A program made the translations under genes and the position numbers. A DNA stretch of 29,666 nucleotides from Bacteroidota bacterium. Lineage in GTDB: Bacteria; Bacteroidota; Bacteroidia; Bacteroidales; Paludibacteraceae. Where the stretch lies: positions 1 to 29,666 of the forward strand of contig JAEWUM010000002.1 of assembly GCA_023459355.1 (NCBI GenBank), written 5' to 3'. The notes below the pieces were generated by a model. That model was not told where the DNA came from and ran no database searches. It saw nothing but the letters and a program-made list of their open reading frames with translations. Numbering within the stretch: the first letter of the stretch is position 1; the number at the start of each line of letters is the position of its first letter. Below, one piece after another: positions 6,901 to 14,239 of this stretch.

Positions 6901-9431
6901 ATGGTGACGCCATCGAATACCGGATTGGCATTCCCATTGCATAACACACCATAGCTTTTTGAGTTAATTAAAACCGAGTTGTTTACACTTCCGCCGGAAT
7001 TTTCGAAATGTAACATGCCTTGTTCATCTTCACCTCCGAATTTCAGCTGGGTATAATTAAGCGTGTTGAATGCATCATCGGCTTCAGATAAATACTTGAT
7101 GTAACTCCAGTTTCCGGGTTGGGGACTACTCCCATTACCATCACCGTTGGTATCAAGCGGATTTCCCACGTTGTCATCTTTTACCGATGTGATGATGACA
7201 TTGTTATCTGCTGCTCCGTTAGCTTTCAGACCACCTTTCACAAATATATGCTGACCATACATGCCGTAACTGAAATTTCCGTAATAATTATCACTCCCTG
7301 CAACTTTAATCACGACGCCGGGGTCAATATTAATATAGGAACCTTCGTTTATAACCATGTCATTCAGCAAGATATAACTGATATTGTTGAATCCTGCCAT
7401 ATTCCGCTGCTGGATGGTACCGTTCAGACAAACATTGCCGCCGATGAGCCCGATTGCCCGCCAACCCACATTGGTAAACTGTATGTTACTCATGCTTGGA
7501 GTCGATGTTCCCGAGATGTTTACAGGTGTGTAGGTGATGTTAATCATCTGACAATTATCAATCTGAGGATTGGCAGCCCTATAACAGGATATGGCATGGT
7601 GCAGGTCTTTGAATTCACAATTGGTAATCACCGAACCGGCATCGATAATCGCGATGGCCGAATAGTTGGCATTATCGTGCTGATTGCAGTTAGGATAGGA
7701 GAAGTTGTTGATTTCAGCATATTTAAACCGGCAATAGTTCAATAAACCACTACTGCCCGGTTGAAAAATAATACCACCCCAGTCGTTGATAACAGGAGAA
7801 GTCATGGTGCCATCTTTGTTACAATCGGCAGGATATCCATAGTTATCGTCACGGGCAGAAGTAAAGTTAATCATTTCTCCTGCAGTGGCATCTGCAATCA
7901 GGTTTCCGTACACGATGATGCGTTTATCCCAACCACCATCATGCCTGAATGATTTGAGTGTAATTCCCTTGTTGATGGTTAATGTAACGTTTTCAGGAAC
8001 AATAATTTCATTCAGCAAATAGTAAGTGATGTTCGGGACATCGGTAAATGAACGCACTTTAAGAGTTCCGTTGGCCGACATGTGTCCGCCGATGATACCA
8101 ATCGCGTCATAAGCATTATCAGAAAATGAAAGAACGTTATTGGTCAGTACCGGATCGGCCTCAAACGACATGGCAAGCGGAGTCATGCTACTCGAACCGA
8201 TGGTGGTATTTGAAATAACCGGTTTGGATACGCCGGAAAGGTATATGCCATAATAATTGTTGGCAAACGAACAGGAATCAATGGTTGGTGAAGCATGGTA
8301 GGTGTTGACTCCACCCCTGTAATCACGTCCACCATAGCGGATGATACAATTTTGTAATAAATTTTCTGTATCCACACTTTCATTTTCGAAGTTGATTCCA
8401 TACCAGCTACCAGTCTCAGGAGCAGTGATAGTCCCATCCCCGTTGGTGTCACCCTTTGCATTGTCGTCGCGGAGTGAAGTGAAGATGATATTTTCAGTTT
8501 CAGTTCCATCAGCAATCAGAACCCCTTTTATATTCAGGGAAACATAATCGTTGAATTTGAGTACGTTGCCGGAGTTGACATTTAGTTTACCGGTTTCATT
8601 GATGTTAAAATATCCCATGAAAAGATAGGGGTATTGAATCAAAGGCAGGTTCAGGGTGTCATACAATTCACTGAAACCTATATATACAGCTTTATAGGTG
8701 TTAAATTCCAGGTTGCTGTTACCGGTCAGAGCAAAATCAATAGTGCTTTTAAATTCAACCGGATAGTAAGTGTCTCTGATGTCGATGTCAGTCAGACTGA
8801 TATGCGTATGATCACCGGTAATACCATTTCGGAAATGCCGGATAGCTGAGCCGGATACGGTTACTGATTCCGAAGTATCAGCATAAATTCCGGAATGGTA
8901 AGAAAAAGAATATTCAGATGAAGTTTGAATAATGCCCCCCGTTAGTTGCAGTAATCCTGCTTGTGTTACAACAATACCGTGAGAGTTACTTTCAGAAAAA
9001 CTGGTGTTGGTAGCGTTCAACTGACCTCTGACCACCACACATTCATGATAGAATTTTACCTCGCAATCGGTTAAATTTACGGTTGCAGCATGTAAGTCGT
9101 TCCCCGTAATAATTCCGTTCCAACTACCGGGTTCCGGGGTAGCAGCGTTTGAAGTAAAAACAGCGCCTTGTGCCTGCAATGTGCCAAGCACCTGTAGTGA
9201 AGCATAATTTCCGAATTTCAGCTCCACACCTTGTTCGACAGTCAGCGTAGCCCCCTGATTAACAATAAGTCCGTAAGGAACCAGGTAGGGACTACCTGCT
9301 AAGTTTAGTGTGGAATCAGAGTTGATTTCTCCGGAAATTTCAGTTTGAGCGGACAATGAGAAAGAAAAAGCTAAGATGCTTAAAAAGAACAGACACGTTC
9401 TTTTAGGAAAAAAGAAAGTACTTGTTTCCAT
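3921..9431 (-). CDS. Giant secreted right-handed beta-helix protein with dockerin-like module and T9SS sorting domain
   Basis: The start is placed at the ATG at 9431 because a signal peptide follows at once (METSTFFFPKRTCLFFL to SLSAQ). An in-frame ATG at 9521 would put 30 unlikely residues before it. The product is 1836 aa. Most of it is about seven blocks of roughly 190-220 aa. Each has LTIxxGVxxKF, then GxLxAxGTxxxxIxFTSxxDD, then (in six blocks) a DxNxDG-type acidic loop and GxW(G/S)GI, then beta-helix rungs with Asn ladders. At about 1535-1595 lie two dockerin-like repeats (GDVSLNGLIQAYDASLILKH and DVSYNGEISALDASLVLQH), then a cohesin-like stretch to about 1740. The last 80 residues (SLYPNPVVNTG to KVQIRK) form a type A T9SS sorting domain. 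The protein is probably exported to the cell surface. Whether it binds or cleaves polysaccharide is not shown. Confidence 0.82.
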   Translation of the reverse strand: METSTFFFPKRTCLFFLSILAFSFSLSAQTEISGEINSDSTLNLAGSPYLVPYGLIVNQGATLTVEQGVELKFGNYASLQVLGTLQAQGAVFTSNAATPEPGSWNGIITGNDLHAATVNLTDCEVKFYHECVVVRGQLNATNTSFSESNSHGIVVTQAGLLQLTGGIIQTSSEYSFSYHSGIYADTSESVTVSGSAIRHFRNGITGDHTHISLTDIDIRDTYYPVEFKSTIDFALTGNSNLEFNTYKAVYIGFSELYDTLNLPLIQYPYLFMGYFNINETGKLNVNSGNVLKFNDYVSLNIKGVLIADGTETENIIFTSLRDDNAKGDTNGDGTITAPETGSWYGINFENESVDTENLLQNCIIRYGGRDYRGGVNTYHASPTIDSCSFANNYYGIYLSGVSKPVISNTTIGSSSMTPLAMSFEADPVLTNNVLSFSDNAYDAIGIIGGHMSANGTLKVRSFTDVPNITYYLLNEIIVPENVTLTINKGITLKSFRHDGGWDKRIIVYGNLIADATAGEMINFTSARDDNYGYPADCNKDGTMTSPVINDWGGIIFQPGSSGLLNYCRFKYAEINNFSYPNCNQHDNANYSAIAIIDAGSVITNCEFKDLHHAISCYRAANPQIDNCQMINITYTPVNISGTSTPSMSNIQFTNVGWRAIGLIGGNVCLNGTIQQRNMAGFNNISYILLNDMVINEGSYINIDPGVVIKVAGSDNYYGNFSYGMYGQHIFVKGGLKANGAADNNVIITSVKDDNVGNPLDTNGDGNGSSPQPGNWSYIKYLSEADDAFNTLNYTQLKFGGEDEQGMLHFENSGGSVNNSVLINSKSYGVLCNGNANPVFDGVTIQNSNSDPIALSLTANPSFTNMQFISNFSNALKIIDRELNGNAVLASRNIAGIQNIAYIIDNLKINSSGKLTINPGVVIKFRTSNSYILSEGNLIAKGTPEQKIYLTSFKDDSKGGDSNNNGNADAPEKGNWGGGQMHWYGYWIFPPSGIYFRNNTQVSDTVNVLDHCEIRYCDTGIRVENAHATINNTTIQLCSYFGTTVIGNSNPVFNNCQFYNLSYSPVELSMFSEPEFNNCSALNVGFMALAVIPETYSLSDTIPIRSFGGYDNITYLTEGPSTINTGTTITIPEGVVFKSRENITSGGYYYSPSYMMANAFTVNGRLNIQGSAEKPVVFTHLTDDRFGNPFDTELNGSATMPQENANDWSGTWIHFSDVSDDLSLIHHAKFHYGEKGISNLSASPLIKNSSFEKLKFGVDMSGVSMPVIDSCVFHNLRYFPIQISLVAYPASTKDNIISGTTYKVIKVRDEILTQDITLPKRDFGGKNNIPYYFERYEIGTSASLEINPGVICKFGEQYWWQESGLYVNRGLKAIGGSTPDSIIVFTSITDDFYGGDSNADGHGGQIRWGGIRFADLSLDPLCELKNCYIRFADKGISTYSSSPTIRNSNFSNNNYGIYLQGASNPLINNTDFSSNIYYGIKNADKSFNVNATDCWWGNNNGPIVTDNEAQNENEQELITSGVNYVPWKNLGAINPAMGDVSLNGLIQAYDASLILKHTVELLMLNESQQQVADVSYNGEISALDASLVLQHVVGLESTFPAHKVKRANSGAGGQPSIAAESMNIQENESEMEMPVTMYVPTKKLSSDIEIRYNPAHLRLKNIGQKINNVAIESNFDNLLGKATIGIASSNGFEGSLTPVSLLFDIIPETSTVSQVSFAKFQLDEQDYLAMAQSGIITITRIKSGTNDVDLHATGIHSLYPNPVVNTGLLIYTTDKESYVELSLYNLTGQKVKNLLSTTLPAGNHNLQIRSDNLKNGTYILKMRTDDNSYTHKVQIRK

Positions 9432-9531
9432 GTGATTTATTAAATTTAAAGGTTGGAAGTTTACGTTTAAACCACTCAGATAAAATAACAATTCAGGATG
9501 GAAAAAGTTATCGTAAATCAAAAAAATAATG

Positions 9532-9540
9532 TACTTTTGC
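9532..9540 (+). promoter_or_regulatory. Bacteroidota -7 promoter element for the sugar operon
   Basis: The sequence TACTTTTGC is an exact TAnnTTTG(C/T) match, 24 bases before the ATG at 9565. No good TTTG stands 19-20 bases upstream. It lies in the 133-bp gap between the divergent beta-helix and nucleotidyltransferase genes. No equally good element was found for the minus-strand gene. Confidence 0.6.
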
Positions 9541-9564
9541 AGCTCAAATCTTAAAGCATTTTAT

Positions 9565-10470
9565 ATGAAACCAACTTTATTTGTGTTAGCGGCGGGAATG
9601 GGTAGTCGTTATGGCGGTCTTAAACAATTAGACGGACTGGGTCCGAACGGTGAAACCATCATGGATTATTCCATTTATGATGCTATTAAAGCCGGCTTCG
9701 GAAAACTGGTATTTGTTATTCGCGAGAGTTTTGAAAAGGATTTCAGAGAAATCGTGGTAAACAAATTCAAAAATCTGATTGATGTTGAAATCGTATTTCA
9801 GGATATAAGCAATGTGCCGGAAGGCTTTGTATATAATCCGGAACGAGAAAAGCCATGGGGAACCAATCACGCTGTGCTGATGGGTAAAGATGTGATTAAA
9901 GAACCTTTTGCCGTTATCAACGCCGATGATTTTTACGGTCAGGAATCCTTTCAGGTGTTAGCTGACTTCCTGCGTAGCGTAAATGGCAAGCAAAATGAAT
10001 ACTGTATGATTGGTTACCGTGTAGGTAACACCTTGTCTGAGAGTGGTTCGGTAAGTCGCGGCGTATGTGTAGTGGATGAAAACGGTAATCTGAAAAATGT
10101 GGTTGAACGTACCCATATCGAAGAGAAATCGGGTGCAATCATTTATGTGGATGAAAAAGGAGAAGAAGTCTCTATTCCTGCCAGTACACCGGTATCAATG
10201 AATATGTGGGGTTTCACACCGGATTATTTTGATTATTCATGGGAATATTTCAAACATTTCTTAGTAGAAAAAGGACAGGAACTGAAATCAGAATTTTATA
10301 TTCCTTTGGCGGTTAATGAGTTAATTGTAACCGGAAAAGCAAGTTGTAAAGTGTTGGACACTCCTTCAAAATGGTTTGGGGTTACGTATGCAGAAGACCG
10401 TCCGCAGGTTGTATTGAAAATTAATGAATTGGTGCGCAAGGGTGTTTACCCGGCACAATTGTTTAAATAA
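9565..10470 (+). CDS. Sugar-phosphate nucleotidyltransferase family protein
   Basis: The enzyme would transfer a nucleoside monophosphate from an NTP to a sugar phosphate, releasing pyrophosphate. The start is the ATG at 9565 (MKPTLFVLAAGMGSRYGGLK). An upstream in-frame ATG at 9529 would overlap the promoter element. The signature LAAGMGSRYGGLKQ lies at residues 8-21 and the metal-binding NADDF at 119-123 of 301 aa. A conserved EREKPWGTNHAV near 93-104 fits the nucleotide-sugar pocket. It heads an operon with galE 8 bp downstream and manA after that. This suggests nucleotide-sugar supply for glycans or capsule. The exact base and sugar cannot be read from sequence alone, so I do not assign glmU, galU or rfbA. 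Confidence 0.85.
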   Translation: MKPTLFVLAAGMGSRYGGLKQLDGLGPNGETIMDYSIYDAIKAGFGKLVFVIRESFEKDFREIVVNKFKNLIDVEIVFQDISNVPEGFVYNPEREKPWGTNHAVLMGKDVIKEPFAVINADDFYGQESFQVLADFLRSVNGKQNEYCMIGYRVGNTLSESGSVSRGVCVVDENGNLKNVVERTHIEEKSGAIIYVDEKGEEVSIPASTPVSMNMWGFTPDYFDYSWEYFKHFLVEKGQELKSEFYIPLAVNELIVTGKASCKVLDTPSKWFGVTYAEDRPQVVLKINELVRKGVYPAQLFK

Positions 10471-10478
10471 TAAGTGTC

Positions 10479-11510
10479 ATGTCAAAAGTATTAGTTACAG
10501 GTGGAACTGGTTACATTGGTTCCCATACCGTTGTTGAGTTGATCAATGAAGGTTTTGAGGTTGTTATCGTTGATAACCTGTCGAATTCCAATGTGGAAGT
10601 CCTTAATGGTATTGAAAAGATAACCGGTGTTCGTCCGGCTTTTGAAAATATTGATTGTGTTGATTATGTGGCCATGGACAACATGATGGATAAATATGGA
10701 AAAATAGACGCCATTATTCATTTTGCAGCCAGTAAGGCAGTCGGTGAATCAGTTGAAAAGCCATTGCTTTATTATCGTAACAACCTGGTTTCGTTGATCA
10801 ATCTCTTACAATTGATGCCGGTACACAAAATTAAAAACTTTGTTTTTTCATCTTCCTGTACCGTTTATGGTCAGCCCGATATTCTGCCGGTAACCGAAGG
10901 AGCCCCCATCAAACCAGCACTGTCACCTTATGGCAATACCAAACAAATTGGAGAGGAAATCATCCGGGATACAATATATGCCAATCCGAACAGCTATCAA
11001 AGCATCGTGTTGAGATACTTCAACCCAATCGGGGCGCATGCCTCTGCTGAAATCGGGGAGTTGCCTAATGGTGTTCCCAATAACTTGTTGCCATTTGTAA
11101 CACAGACAGCGATAGGACTTCGCAAACAATTACAGGTTTTCGGTAATGATTATGATACACCCGATGGTTCCTGCATCCGTGACTACATCCACGTAGTCGA
11201 TCTGGCCAAAGCGCATGTGATTGCAGTAAAACGCATGCTCGATGGAAAATCCGGAGACAGTCTGGAAACTTTCAACTTAGGTACCGGTCGCGGACTCTCT
11301 GTACTGGAAATCATCAAAACATTTGAAGAAGTAAATCAGGTTAAAGTTCCTTATAAAATTGTTAGCAGAAGGGAAGGCGATATTGAAAAGGTATGGGCCG
11401 ATCCGACTTATGCAAACGAAGTGCTGGGCTGGAAAGCAATGGAAACAGTGGAAGAAACTCTTCGCAGTGCCTGGGCTTGGGAATTAAATCTGGCAAATCG
11501 TAAAAACTAA
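10479..11510 (+). CDS. galE: UDP-glucose 4-epimerase
   Basis: It interconverts UDP-glucose and UDP-galactose using bound NAD in the cytoplasm (Leloir pathway and glycan precursor supply). The protein is 343 aa, the usual length. The Rossmann motif GGTGYIGSH is at residues 8-16. The catalytic set is visible: SSSCTVYG at 124-131 and the YxxxK pair Y151/K155 in SPYGNTKQ. The C-terminal substrate region DYIHVVDLAKAH and ETFNLGTGRGLSV is intact. It lies 8 bp after the nucleotidyltransferase and 13 bp before manA, in one direction, so one operon is likely. GalE is by far the best fit within the extended short-chain dehydrogenases, though a UDP-GlcNAc specificity is possible. Confidence 0.94.
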   Translation: MSKVLVTGGTGYIGSHTVVELINEGFEVVIVDNLSNSNVEVLNGIEKITGVRPAFENIDCVDYVAMDNMMDKYGKIDAIIHFAASKAVGESVEKPLLYYRNNLVSLINLLQLMPVHKIKNFVFSSSCTVYGQPDILPVTEGAPIKPALSPYGNTKQIGEEIIRDTIYANPNSYQSIVLRYFNPIGAHASAEIGELPNGVPNNLLPFVTQTAIGLRKQLQVFGNDYDTPDGSCIRDYIHVVDLAKAHVIAVKRMLDGKSGDSLETFNLGTGRGLSVLEIIKTFEEVNQVKVPYKIVSRREGDIEKVWADPTYANEVLGWKAMETVEETLRSAWAWELNLANRKN

Positions 11511-11523
11511 ATCATTTAACAGG

Positions 11524-12501
11524 ATGAGTACATTATATCCGTTAAAATTCACTCCGATTTTAAAAGATAAAATCTGGGGTGGCTCAAAACTCAACAAGCT
11601 GTTTAATAAACCTTCCGATACAGGTAAGTTGGGTGAAAGCTGGGAGTTATCAGGCTATGATGGAGATGTTTCTGTTGTTAACAACGGAAATCTGGCCGGG
11701 AAAAATTTGAAAGATCTCATAGACAAGTATAAAGGTGATTTGGTGGGAAATCAGGTTTACGAGCGTTTTGGGGATGTTTTTCCCTTGTTGTTCAAACTGA
11801 TTGACGCCAATGATAACCTGTCGATACAGGTACATCCCGGTGATGAGGTAGCCATGGAACGCCACAATTCATTTGGTAAAACTGAAATGTGGTATATCAT
11901 GGACGCTGAACCGGATGGAGAATTAATTATCGGGTTCAAAAAGGATTGTACCAAAGAAGCTTATTTGAAAGCGTTGGAGGGGGGAGACCTGGAAGGACTG
12001 CTTCAAAGCATTAAGGTAACAAAAGGCGATGTTTTGTTTATACCGGCCGGATTGGTCCATGCAATCGGAAAAGGGGTTGTGCTGGCTGAAATTCAACAAA
12101 CCAGTGATATTACCTACCGTATTTATGACTATAAACGTGTGGATGATAATGGCAAAGAACGTGACCTGCATACGCAGGAGGCGTTGGATGTTATCGACTT
12201 TTCTGCATCCAGTGATCCCAAAACGGTTTACACCCGGAATATCAACGAACTGGCTACCCTGGTAAGTTGTGAGTATTTTACGACCAACATCATTCGTTTC
12301 AACGAGCAATTCAATCGTTGTTACGGCAAGGTTGACTCGTTTGTGGCGTATATGTGTATGGAAGGTAGTTTTGATATCATCAGCAACGGAACAAAGACAT
12401 CGGTTACCAAAGGAGAGACTGTGCTGATTCCGGCCAATGTACACGAGGTGAAACTGAAACCGCAGGAAGAAGTAACTTTACTTGAAGTTTATGTGAGTTG
12501 A
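11524..12501 (+). CDS. manA: Mannose-6-phosphate isomerase, type I
   Basis: It interconverts mannose 6-phosphate and fructose 6-phosphate, linking mannose or GDP-mannose metabolism to glycolysis. The protein is 325 aa, the length of the short Bacillus-like class. Probable zinc ligands are Q102 and H104 in SIQVHPGD, E121 in GKTEMWY, and H179 in IPAGLVHAIGKG. The active-site arginine is probably R199 in TSDITYRIYDY. It closes the three-gene sugar operon and uses TGA as its stop. A hairpin that could end the transcript lies about 30 bp downstream. Confidence 0.92.
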   Translation: MSTLYPLKFTPILKDKIWGGSKLNKLFNKPSDTGKLGESWELSGYDGDVSVVNNGNLAGKNLKDLIDKYKGDLVGNQVYERFGDVFPLLFKLIDANDNLSIQVHPGDEVAMERHNSFGKTEMWYIMDAEPDGELIIGFKKDCTKEAYLKALEGGDLEGLLQSIKVTKGDVLFIPAGLVHAIGKGVVLAEIQQTSDITYRIYDYKRVDDNGKERDLHTQEALDVIDFSASSDPKTVYTRNINELATLVSCEYFTTNIIRFNEQFNRCYGKVDSFVAYMCMEGSFDIISNGTKTSVTKGETVLIPANVHEVKLKPQEEVTLLEVYVS

Positions 12502-12527
12502 CAGGCTTTTTTATACTAAAAATAATT

Positions 12528-12567
12528 ACAACCGTATACATGGATTGAGTTCCCTGATTACGGTTGT
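12528..12567 (+). terminator. Possible terminator after manA
   Basis: The arms ACAACCGTA (12528-12536) and TACGGTTGT (12559-12567) pair exactly over 9 bp and are followed by TTTCTTTTC. The loop is long (22 nt), which weakens the call. The 3' arm overlaps the last codons of the convergent GNAT gene. Confidence 0.45.
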
Positions 12568-13109
12568 TTTCTTTTCAGATAATCGTCAATAAACTGTTGA
12601 AAAACAATAACATCTTCAAATCCGGAACCGGTTTTGATCCAGTTCTTCAAAACGGTTTCGAAGAAGTTTTCCTTTTTAAACATATTGGTGCTGGCTACGT
12701 TATTTACTGCAATGTGACAGTACAGTTGGTTGATTTTCAGATAACCAAACACATATTCTTCTATAAGCTGTAATGCTGCCGTAGCAAATCCCTTTCCCTG
12801 AAACTCAGGCGCAACAAATAGCCCCAATGCAATCCGGCTGTGGTGGATGTCGAAATCAAACAAATCGACGGTGCCTACTGTCTTTCCGGTTGATTTGTCG
12901 ACCATCATCAAGCGAAGTTGCCCTGACTCGTACAGGTTGGTGTTGGTCTGACTGATATATTCCTTCAATGCAAACTTAGAATAGGGCTGCCGGGTATTTC
13001 CGGTTTCCCAGAACACGGGCATATTTTCCCAAACATAAAGTACTTCTAAGTCTTCAGGTTCCGGCGCACGTAACTTCAATAGTTTGTTTTCTAATAACAT
13101 ATCATCCAA
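12558..13109 (-). CDS. GNAT family N-acetyltransferase (RimJ/RimL-like)
   Basis: The 183-aa protein fits the Acetyltransf_3 type of GNAT enzymes, which move an acetyl group from acetyl-CoA to an amino group. The N-terminus KLRAPEPEDLEVLYVWEN and the central GTVDLFDFDIHHSRIALGLFVAPEFQGKGFATAALQLI carry the acetyl-CoA loop (QGKGFA, about residues 104-109). YLKINQLYCHIAVNNVASTNMFKKENF is the usual late beta-strand/helix. The start codon overlaps the end of the HAD gene by 8 bp, so the two are translationally coupled. The acceptor may be a ribosomal or other protein, or a small amine. Confidence 0.85.
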   Translation of the reverse strand: MDDMLLENKLLKLRAPEPEDLEVLYVWENMPVFWETGNTRQPYSKFALKEYISQTNTNLYESGQLRLMMVDKSTGKTVGTVDLFDFDIHHSRIALGLFVAPEFQGKGFATAALQLIEEYVFGYLKINQLYCHIAVNNVASTNMFKKENFFETVLKNWIKTGSGFEDVIVFQQFIDDYLKRKQP

Positions 13110-13545
13110 AAATAGATTTCAGAAAACCTTTTTTCTTTCCGCTTCCTCTATTCGTAAACTCGTTGTTGTTATAGGGAGAGAAGAAGGATTCAATGTTGAA
13201 ATGCTGTCCCGATGCAATCATGTTGTAAATTACTCCCCAATCGGGTAAGCCACCCAGGTTTCTGTCGTCGATAAACAAATCGGCTTTCAGTTTACGCGGT
13301 TCCCGGTGTTCTGGTTTTTCTTCCGGATAATTGCTGTTTACGGCGTAAAATTCAAGTCCCCTTTTACGACAATATTCAACAGCTTCGTCTAATTCTTTGC
13401 CTTCACGTACAGTCCAAAGAATCAGCTGAAGCTGAAAATCTTCCTGTAACTTTTTCAGTGTTGCAATCGCAAACGGAATTTCTTTTCCAATATTGGGATA
13501 TTCGTGTGTCACGATGGTCCCGTCAAAATCTACGGCTATTATCAT
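13102..13545 (-). CDS. HAD superfamily protein, BT0820-like
   Basis: The start is the ATG at 13543-13545 (MIIAVDFDGTIV), placing the HAD nucleophile motif DFDGT at residues 6-10. An in-frame ATG at 13584 would put repeat sequence in front of it. The 147-aa protein has T45 in LILWTVREG as motif II and the acidic pair FIDDRN at 92-94 as motif IV. It has no obvious cap domain. The family is known from Bacteroides BT_0820 and is a presumed small-molecule phosphatase with unknown substrate. The last 20 residues are basic (GSGKKKGFLKSIFG). It is coupled to the GNAT gene. Upstream is 240 bp of repeats, with no clear promoter of its own seen. Confidence 0.85.
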   Translation of the reverse strand: MIIAVDFDGTIVTHEYPNIGKEIPFAIATLKKLQEDFQLQLILWTVREGKELDEAVEYCRKRGLEFYAVNSNYPEEKPEHREPRKLKADLFIDDRNLGGLPDWGVIYNMIASGQHFNIESFFSPYNNNEFTNRGSGKKKGFLKSIFG

Positions 13546-13569
13546 ATGTTTTTTTAATGTTTTTGGTTG

Positions 13570-13603
13570 ATGGTAGAGACGCACGGCCGTGCGTCTCTAC
13601 CAT
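13570..13603. repeat. REP-type 34-bp perfect palindrome
   Basis: The 34 bases are an exact palindrome centred between 13586 and 13587, with each arm holding GTAGAGACGCACGG. The GTAG opening resembles the conserved head of REP elements mobilised by RAYT transposases. It stands 24 bp upstream of the HAD start codon. Confidence 0.8.
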
Positions 13604-13661
13604 TTTTTGCGTCTCTACCATTTTTTGCGTCTCTACCATTTTTTGCGTCTCTACCATTTTT
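13591..13661. repeat. Four 18-bp tandem copies of the REP right half
   Basis: The unit GCGTCTCTACCATTTTTT starts at 13591, 13609, 13627 and 13645, the last being one T short. The first unit is the right arm of the palindrome at 13570-13603, so three extra half-sites follow it. Open frames through the array are periodic and not considered genes. Confidence 0.85.
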
Positions 13662-13665
13662 GCAT

Positions 13666-13798
13666 CTTTCCGTTTTCCGTTTTCCGCTATCCGTTTTCCG
13701 CTATCCGCTATCCGTTTTCCGTTTTCCGCTATCCGCTATCCGTTTTCCGCTATTCGCTATTCGCTATCCGCTATTCACTATTCGCTATTCGCTCTCCG
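13666..13798. repeat. Heptamer array of two alternating unit types
   Basis: Nineteen consecutive 7-bp units run through this stretch without a shift. The main two are TTTTCCG and CTATCCG, and later units drift to CTATTCG, CTATTCA and CTCTCCG. The array supplies the TAG stop (13785-13787) of the upstream minus-strand membrane protein gene. Confidence 0.88.
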
Positions 13799-14231
13799 TC
13801 TCCTCAATCTGCAATTCAGAAATAATCTTCACCTCCGCGGGTTTGCAGAAAAACAGACCAACAGCAGCTATACCGGCACAAAAAATCATCGATTGTGAAT
13901 TCATCAGGAAGAAGAATAAAATTCCCAATAAAAAGCCTGTACCGATAATAATTAAGCGAATAATTGATGCTTTACTATACTGAGTTAGTTTTTTAGAAAC
14001 ATCATCCTCAGTGGCCCATTTCTTGGTTTTTTTGTTGAAAACAGCCAGTGTGATGGGTATTGATCCGATAATCAGGATGATTAAAGTAGATGAAATTGCG
14101 ATTCCTGCCTGACTCTGGCTGTCAATATACACGCCAGAACGGTGAAGTTGAAAGCCCAGCAATGCTACCAATACAGCGGCAATGTATATAAGGTAATAAA
14201 CCAATGTCAGTTTCTTGAGTACTTGCTTCAT
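13785..14231 (-). CDS. Small integral membrane protein of unknown function
   Basis: I do not recognise a named family. The 148-aa product has four hydrophobic stretches, at about residues 8-28, 45-68, 87-112 and 115-132. The first is LTLVYYLIYIAAVLVALLGF and the last two form a hairpin of IIRLIIIGTGFLLGILFFFL and MIFCAGIAAVGLFF. A basic cytoplasmic-type loop KKTKKWATEDDVSKKL lies between the second and third. The gene starts 8 bp after recR ends, so it is probably transcribed with it. Its last codons (ETESE and stop) lie inside the heptamer array, so the native C-terminus may have been altered by repeat growth. Confidence 0.7.
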   Translation of the reverse strand: MKQVLKKLTLVYYLIYIAAVLVALLGFQLHRSGVYIDSQSQAGIAISSTLIILIIGSIPITLAVFNKKTKKWATEDDVSKKLTQYSKASIIRLIIIGTGFLLGILFFFLMNSQSMIFCAGIAAVGLFFCKPAEVKIISELQIEETESE

Positions 14232-14239
14232 GTTAATAT

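Noticed and set aside
7119..7745. 208-aa plus-strand open frame opposite the giant beta-helix gene
   Set aside because: It is antisense to a strong coding frame with repeats, and its sequence has no recognisable fold.
13458..13983. Three overlapping plus-strand open frames through the repeat block
   Set aside because: Their proteins are only periodic copies of the 18-bp and 7-bp repeats (for example FCVSTI and RLYHFL), with no domain, and they lie opposite real genes at both ends.
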